From: Corbicula japonica
Lineage: Eukaryota > Mollusca > Bivalvia > Venerida > Cyrenidae
Length of the DNA: 64,000 nucleotides
Direction of reading: 5' to 3'
Assembly (NCBI GenBank): GCA_038501625.1
Contig: JAZAYU010000180.1
Coordinates: 515,501 to 579,500, forward strand
Part shown: positions 58,176-64,000 of the stretch, in pieces
Layout of the letters: every line of letters starts with the position of its first letter
How positions within the stretch are numbered: the stretch's first letter is position 1
Program-made: the position numbers and the translations under genes
The notes under the pieces: model-generated
The model's input: the letters and a program-made list of their open reading frames with translations, nothing else
The model's database searches: none
What the model was told of the DNA's origin: nothing

Positions 58176-58247
58176 ACAGCATTGGTGTAGTGGTTATCAC
58201 ACTCGCCTCTCAAGCGGAGGCCCCGGGTTCAATACTCGGGAGGGACA
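58176..58247 (+). pseudogene. tRNA-Glu(CTC)-like pseudogene
   Basis: It has an A-box TGGTGTAGTGGTTATCAC, anticodon stem CTCGC/GCGGA with loop CTCTCAA (anticodon CTC) and a T-arm CCGGG/CTCGG with loop TTCAATA. The 3' acceptor strand GAGGGAC finds no complement in the 5' side (ACAGCAT), so a functional acceptor stem cannot form. It is a broken copy or a SINE head. Confidence 0.7.
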
Positions 58248-58259
58248 CTTTCTTTTAAA

Positions 58260-60330
58260 GTTAATTTACGTAAAAGTTGGTAGATTTCGCTCTTGTAACA
58301 AGTTGTTATTATTTTCATTTATTGTATTTTAATGACATTTATTCATCATAAGTGCTAACTCTACAATAGGTATTTTATTGAAACTGAATGTACAGTTAAT
58401 GTTAGACATTCTTCTTTAATCGACGTATTATCACCAGACGAAATTTTTGCACGGTCTTTATTTCTTTCTTTCTTATATATAAAAAATCTTTTCCATCAAC
58501 GCCGTTTATCTTTTTTAAAGATATTTCTTGTTAAATTTTTATATTTATTAGGGATGTATCTGGTTAACCTGTTGACGGCATTTTAAAACGGTTAACCGGT
58601 TATGATTTTGGTAAGGGTTACCACATAGAGACTAAGAAACGCAGATATTCATAAAATTTGTGGCAGCTACTTTCATAATTTTCAATTTGTTATGTTTGCT
58701 GTGATCGACACGTACTTTTTGACAGCTGCATGTATATTCACGATTACTCGGGCTGATTTCACACATCCCGGCAGGAAGGGACTGTAGACTGACACGTTGT
58801 TTAATCATGTCAAAATTATATTCAAATATCTTCCAACTAACTACAGCCTTCACTATAAGTGACACTATCAAAATAATTGTGAGCGAGAAATCTTCAGTCA
58901 TTTTAATCTTAGAATATTTTAGCGTCCGTTTGCTTGCACTTGATGTACGCTAAAAATCTTTTCACAGCCGTCTGTCACAAAATGCCTCAACATACATCTG
59001 GATTATTGGCGCGTTACTCCAAAAGTGGAAACAAAAAAGTGGTCATTGAAAGCACGTGGTCTTTAATAACAGGTGCATATGTTCTTTAAATCAGTCGGTG
59101 TCACAAATACAAAGGGTCTTTATCCACATGTGGTCTAACATTTTAGTTGGTCGTCAGCGTAGGTTGAACTGTATTTATCCCACTGACTGATTTTACGCAC
59201 ATATTTACCTGTGAACAAAGACAATCTGTCTTCAAAGACCACTTTTGGTTACTCTCTTGAATGTTCTTATAAGACATGTCTAACAATGCGTGAAACTTGG
59301 ATGAGAATCTTTTATTCTGAGAAAGGATGAACACGTGACATACAAAAGTGAGTACAACTTTAACTTCATTTTAGAAACTATAAATGAGAGTTTTGATAAT
59401 TGTAAACGAAGATCTTTTTTATGGGGATCCCTTTATCCTAATGTAAGTAACTCCTCATGTGAGTAATGAGTAAAATTATTTGTTTTGATTGTATTATATA
59501 GTGCAAAAATTTGTACTGGTGAATGAAAATTCTGGGGAAAAACTTTAGCACAAATAATATATTCGGACATCCATGTTTATTACGAATACGAAATACGATT
59601 CGAATCTGGAATCAACACATAATAGTTCAAGTTCAAGTTCAAGATTTTATTCGGCATAAACAATACAGTTTTTTGCCCTTAACAATGGAAGATGAAGACA
59701 TAAATATATGTAGTAATCAAAACAAACGAACATACAGACATGCAAACTAGAGAGAAAAAAAACAACATATACACGCAGACACACACTTAAATACAACGCA
59801 AGATTATTAGAGCTTTAGAAGAACAACCATGAAGAATTCAACAAAGTTTATGTATAAAAACTAATGCCGCTGGTTCAAGCATTTGGGAGGAAGTAATTAG
59901 CACATTTAGTTATTGATAATATCATAGATATAGTTATATCAATGCGAATATAAACATGCCATGTAACAGAACGCCAATCAATATATATCACATATAAATA
60001 TCACAGATTTTATTCAACAACTTTACGCTTTATTTATAAAAGTTCACTTAAGTATAAAACGCAATCAAATGAATTTGCAGATACTGTATAATAATTGTGC
60101 CAATATGAAATTGTTCCTTTTTTATAAGGACCAAATGATAAAAACATATCTGTTTTATTTCATTGAGTAACAACAAACAATAGGCTAATTACCAACCCTG
60201 TGAACGACGGCATTTAACAAAACTGCAAAAACTGCAAAAACATAACTTCCATTATTATTTCACATGTGAAAGCACCTTTCAATAAAAGAAACAAACAAAC
60301 ATGTTTTACAAAAGGTATAATTAATTTTCC
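58260..60330. other. Spacer with one repeat linker copy
   Basis: 58548-58698 repeats the GGTTAACC-containing linker of 57355-57500. Otherwise AT-rich sequence without recognised gene; short frames on either strand lack coding features. Confidence 0.5.
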
Positions 60331-60333
60331 GGA

Positions 60334-60905
60334 TTGTTGCGTTTGATGTTCAAGTTCAACACAATTTATTATCAATTATTTATTCCGGAACCGGTCGAGG
60401 AGACAGTCCTGCCTGTATATTCTCCTAGACCGGAGCCGATCGAGGAGACAGTCCTACGTGTATATTCTCCTCGACCGGGCCCGGTCGAGGAGACACTTCC
60501 ATTTCCGTTTGCTCTGATCGACAACGAAGAACTTCACATATTAATGCGTGTTCATAACAAATTTCAAACTGTTATCGATAGTTTACAAACCAAACTCGAG
60601 GACCAGGAAGAAGCTGCACAAGAGGAGCATGAAGAACATTTATCCGATAAAAAGAACGTCTTGGTCAAATGCATCGATTCGCTTCATCGAACAATGGAAA
60701 ATTTAGATAACATCAAATAGCGTTTTGGAAGAAACAAGGAACTGTATTACTATTCAAAAACAATTGAACGACAATTGCAGTAATTTATTAACAATAAATT
60801 ATTCTTCGAAAATCCAAATCAGTTCATGCCAAAGTTTGCCAGAAGATCTGAAGTCCCATTTGTTGGTGCCATTCAACTGTCACAAGCTGAAGTCAACGAA
60901 GAACT
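60334..60905 (+). pseudogene. Unrecognised coding-like region, coiled coil, frame shifted
   Basis: Frame 60334-60720 encodes three copies of a 15-residue repeat (PEPVEETVLPVYSPR and variants, about 60389-60515), then an acidic helical stretch (FQTVIDSLQTKLEDQEEAAQ and on to LHRTMENLDNIK) likely to form a coiled coil, then a stop. One base on, the frame 60721-60905 continues with similar character (SVLEETRNCITIQKQLNDNC). Later the first frame again looks coding (NPNQFMPKFARRSEVPFVGA to a stop at 60919-60921). Such coiled coils occur in many TRIM-like bivalve proteins, but no domain proves that. It is either a pseudogene or a gene with assembly errors. Confidence 0.4.
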
Positions 60906-61196
60906 AAAATATTGGAAATAATTTAATTAACTTACTTTAAATGGTGTAAGAATTTCGACAATGACTTTGAATCTTTTCTATTTAAAACTGCAAGAAATTC
61001 ACTTGATATTCCAATTTATGCTTTTTTCCGGACACCATTTTGAGTATTTTGCATTAATGAATGATCAACAAACTTATAGTTTCTTAAAATATTTATTATT
61101 TCTTAACAAAGACTAAATTTTAAACGGTTATTGTCTGCAAATATTTCTTAATCGGAAAAACGAGGACGTTTTTATTTAGCACACCGGAGGGATATA

Positions 61197-61673
61197 TACC
61201 AGTGCTAAAGTATAGCTAGGAATTTTCTTATATTATCCTTCTCTTATATATCTTAAATATACAATTTAAATTTACTTTAAATGTTAAAATATTTTATTAT
61301 CAAGACAGTTTTAGCTGCTTTATGTTTTCTTCGTTGACAAGATTTGTTATCATAGACATAATCGCCTCAGGCGGGTATTATTTGCAATTTGAAGTCTGAC
61401 ACATTTATGATTAAGGATGTTATCAGACCACGTGGTAACTAGCGTGGGTCCGAGCTGATAAGACGGCGGCCCCGCTAAGTCATTCGATCTTTAACCTTCG
61501 TGGACAGAACACTGTCGCACGCTAAATTTTAATCAATAATTTTGGAATTCCAATATATTGCAATATTTATCTAGAATTCTGGATTTGTTGTTAGCTATAT
61601 GTAAACATTGATATTACTGGAAGTGACGGTACACCGTTGACAATTCCCACCGTCGGATTTTACCGTGGTAGCA
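61197..61673 (+). repeat. Segment D, second copy
   Basis: Direct copy of 55461-55945, extended at its left by 'TACCAGTGCTAAAGTATAGC' (shared with 49548). It lacks the roughly 55 bp found at 55842-55893 and stops at CCGTGGTAGCA; the ORF that follows the first copy is absent here. Confidence 0.92.
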
Positions 61674-61679
61674 AAAGTA

Positions 61680-62860
61680 AAGACTGGTTCCCTACGAATG
61701 CAGGGTACATGTATGCAGCTCAATACAAACACTATGAAATACAGGTCACTTCGTTTCTATGACAATCCTTTAAGGTTATGTTAAGGTTCGGGGTACATCA
61801 CTGAATTATTTCTAAATATTGTAGGCTTCATAATGTTGTTTAATTAACTAGGTGCTTGGCAACCTTGGAGTAGTATAGGTATCCGTTGATAAAAAAATAA
61901 CAGAAAGAACATAAGTTTATTTCCTGTTATACAATGTATATAGCATAGACAATATAACAAAGTAAAATTATATAAAAACTGCACTGAACACTAAAAAGGT
62001 CATTTGAAAATATACCTTTATTTGGCTTAAAATTGCGATTTTAGTTAACAGATAAGAAACGACTATATTCAAATATATGCCTTAGATGAATGAAAGTCAG
62101 TAAAACGCATCGGACTGCGTGAAAATCTGGATGAAACATACTTGAAGCTGAGATAATTTTGTTTCGTTGTATACTTAATGTTATTAAGAAAATAATACAG
62201 TTTCAAACAGATATACTTGTGCGGCCCTCAACTTTTTTCAGGAGCATATTTTATCATTTTATTATTTGTAGGGATTTTATTGAATCGAGATTTTCAGACT
62301 ATTTTTAGTGAAGATGGACATTTTCTTATTACTTGAGACTAAATATATTATCATATTTGTAAACAGATCAAAAACATCTGTTTTAATATTTAAAATTCGA
62401 CGAATACGCATTTCGGAACGACCCACAAACAGTATTTAATTAAAACGAATCGATTAAAAAAAAGCGGTTAAATGGTTTGCACTTGACGTACACATGTACA
62501 AGGTAGCAAAATTGGCTCATTGTTTAATCCACAACTTTATTTAATTTCCTAAAAACAATATATGCATCTCGTGCCGTTGAGGTTGAAATAATAATTTTCA
62601 TAAAGTGTTTGATTGAAAATTACTGATACAAAGACACTAAAGGTCAACACTAGGACAAAGTGATAAAATGTTGTGGCTGACTTGTTAAACTTTCAAATAA
62701 TAAACTGTCTGGGATCGCAAAAACAAATTTTCAATCGTTTTGCTCGTAGGGTTTTTAGTCGAAAAATGTGAAAGAAGACTATTCAATATGACACACTTAG
62801 CCGTTTAGTAAAATAATTACAGTAAATTCTCTCTGTTATCAGTTTCGTCATTAGAAGGTC
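61680..62860. other. Spacer without recognisable gene
   Basis: AT-rich; no gene, repeat family or splice-flanked open stretch noticed. Confidence 0.5.
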
Positions 62861-62867
62861 GTCGAGC

Positions 62868-63200
62868 ACGATATTTATGAGCTATGTTAATAGTACTTCT
62901 AAATTTGCTTTTTGTTTTTTTAATATTTCGGCCAGTTTAAGATGGGTGGTTTCAATAACCCAGCCAATATAAATTTGGCTATTGTTCAATCAACCCCCAA
63001 GGATATACTTCCTGCTTTTTAAATTTTGCCTTTGACGTTGTCTGTGATATACAGGATTTATATTCTAAGATCCCCTCTCAAAATTCTATTCTGTTTAGTT
63101 CCGCCCATTGTTTTCTCGTTTAGGGCAAACCCATTCTTTTATCTGGGGACCATACGCCGCTGAATATGGAATGGTATTAATCTGAAATTATTATTATTGG
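62868..63200 (-). mobile_element. X-family element, truncated first copy of a tandem pair
   Basis: Reverse orientation: 'GAGCACGATATTTATGAGCT', 'CCAGCCAATATAAATTTGG', 'CCCAAGGATATACTTCCTGC', 'TGACGTTGTCTGTGATATAC' and 'GGAATGGTATTAATCTGAAA'. It is followed by about 100 bp of other sequence and then a second copy. Confidence 0.82.
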
Positions 63201-63304
63201 AAAGGCGTAGAATCATAGTTCGATCATGCAGGTTTCCCCGACAGCCTCGTTTTAGATTGACTTCCGGACACGGGAAGTAACTCATATAGGACAGTGAAAC
63301 TATT

Positions 63305-63843
63305 TGTTGGATAATAGTACGTCTAAATTTACTTTCTATTTTTAATATTTCGGCCAGTTTAACGATGGGTGGTTTTAATATCCCAGCCAATATAAATTTG
63401 GATAATGTTCAATCAACCCCCAAGGATATACTTCCTGCTTTTTAAATTTTGCCATTGACGTTGTCTGTGATATACAGGATTTATATTCTAAGATCCCCTC
63501 TCAAAATTCTATTCTGTTTAGTTCCGCCCATTGTTTTCTCGTTTAGGGCAAACCCATTCTTTTATCTGGGGACCATATGCCGCTTAACATGGAATGGTAT
63601 TAATCTGAAAATACCGCATTGAAGGTTCCATGTTCACCGCTATATGCCTACCATCGTTTGGGATGGATCAAAATTGTACTGTTTATTGTTGTAAATATTG
63701 AGTTGCGCTCCATCCGGGGCTAGGCGGCGTGGGCAGTAATAATCATTTCGATTGCTGCTCATGAACAGGCTCAATCAAACCGAGCCTGCAATATTTTCAT
63801 ATTTGTCGTGTTCGAGGGTCGTCAAAGTTCCCTGTTCATCTAT
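63305..63843 (-). mobile_element. X-family element, second copy of a tandem pair
   Basis: Repeats the blocks of 62868-63200 with few differences, then continues through 'ATATGCCTACCATCGTTTGG', 'GGCGTGGGCAGTAATAATC', 'CTGCTCATGAACAGGCTCAA' and 'TTGTCGTGTTCG' to its head. This is the most complete X copy, about 540 bp. Confidence 0.82.
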
Positions 63844-64000
63844 TTATTAAACCACTATTCCGATGCCATACTTTAGGCCTTTTTCAACACCCCAAAATAA
63901 AGACCATTATACGGCCTGGAAGAGCAATAATAAGCCTTTTATAGTATAATTTACATAGGTTACAGCCTGAGAGAGTAATAACAAGCATTTCTCCCCGTAC

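Overview
The window looks like nuclear DNA of a lophotrochozoan animal, most likely a bivalve mollusc. The evidence is AT-rich sequence, GT-AG introns, single-pass type II Golgi glycosyltransferases, a C2H2 zinc-finger gene, animal tRNA-Gly genes, LINE/Tc1/hAT elements and very many short inverted-repeat elements. Species cannot be fixed from sequence alone. There are no bacterial operons, CRISPR arrays or viral gene sets.

Genes. (1) 2461-7630 (+): a three-exon alpha-1,3-fucosyltransferase (GT10). Two short upstream exons that are not evident as long ORFs restore a cytosolic tail and membrane anchor, with matching splice phases. (2) 20897-23474 (+): a two-exon glycosyltransferase family 92 (DUF23) gene with membrane anchor and a lysine-rich stem holding a 37-residue repeat. 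Both would act in Golgi glycan synthesis. (3) 24059 and 24510: two tRNA-Gly(CCC) genes. (4) 40683-41657 (-): a hAT-derived two-exon gene or remnant retaining an N-terminal leader and the C-terminal dimerisation domain. (5) 45030-45858 (-): a C2H2 zinc-finger pseudogene with two homopolymer frameshifts and a stop, probably cut off by a foldback element. (6) 55998-56519 and 60334-60905: two unrecognised coding-like stretches.

Mobile DNA. 49814-54715 is a three-level nest: a CR1/jockey-like LINE fragment holds a Tc1 (DD34E) transposon with TA duplications, whose transposase is split by a second LINE ending in an 8-bp microsatellite. Recurrent short families, named here for convenience: FB (about 145-bp near-perfect palindrome), C (about 255-bp MITE whose ends carry CRE-like TGACGTCA), A (about 330-bp element), X (about 550-bp element), Q (about 170-bp element with GATCCAGATC ends) and a tRNA-headed SINE. 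They fill the introns and spacers of both glycosyltransferase genes.

Layout: 1-2460 X and FB copies plus a GA array; 2461-8110 fucosyltransferase with TE-filled introns; 8110-20890 spacer with minisatellites and hairpins; 20897-24600 GT92 and tRNAs; 24600-40680 repeat-rich spacer with two large palindromes and one arm of a 7-kb-spaced inverted duplication; 40683-46900 hAT and zinc-finger remnants and the other arm; 47000-49300 spacer; 49300-54720 nested transposons; 54720-61680 duplicated segments and two orphan ORFs; 61680-64000 spacer and a tandem X pair. No undescribed multi-gene system was found. The most notable observations are the hidden fucosyltransferase exons, the compact hAT gene, the nested transposon and the CRE-bearing MITE family.
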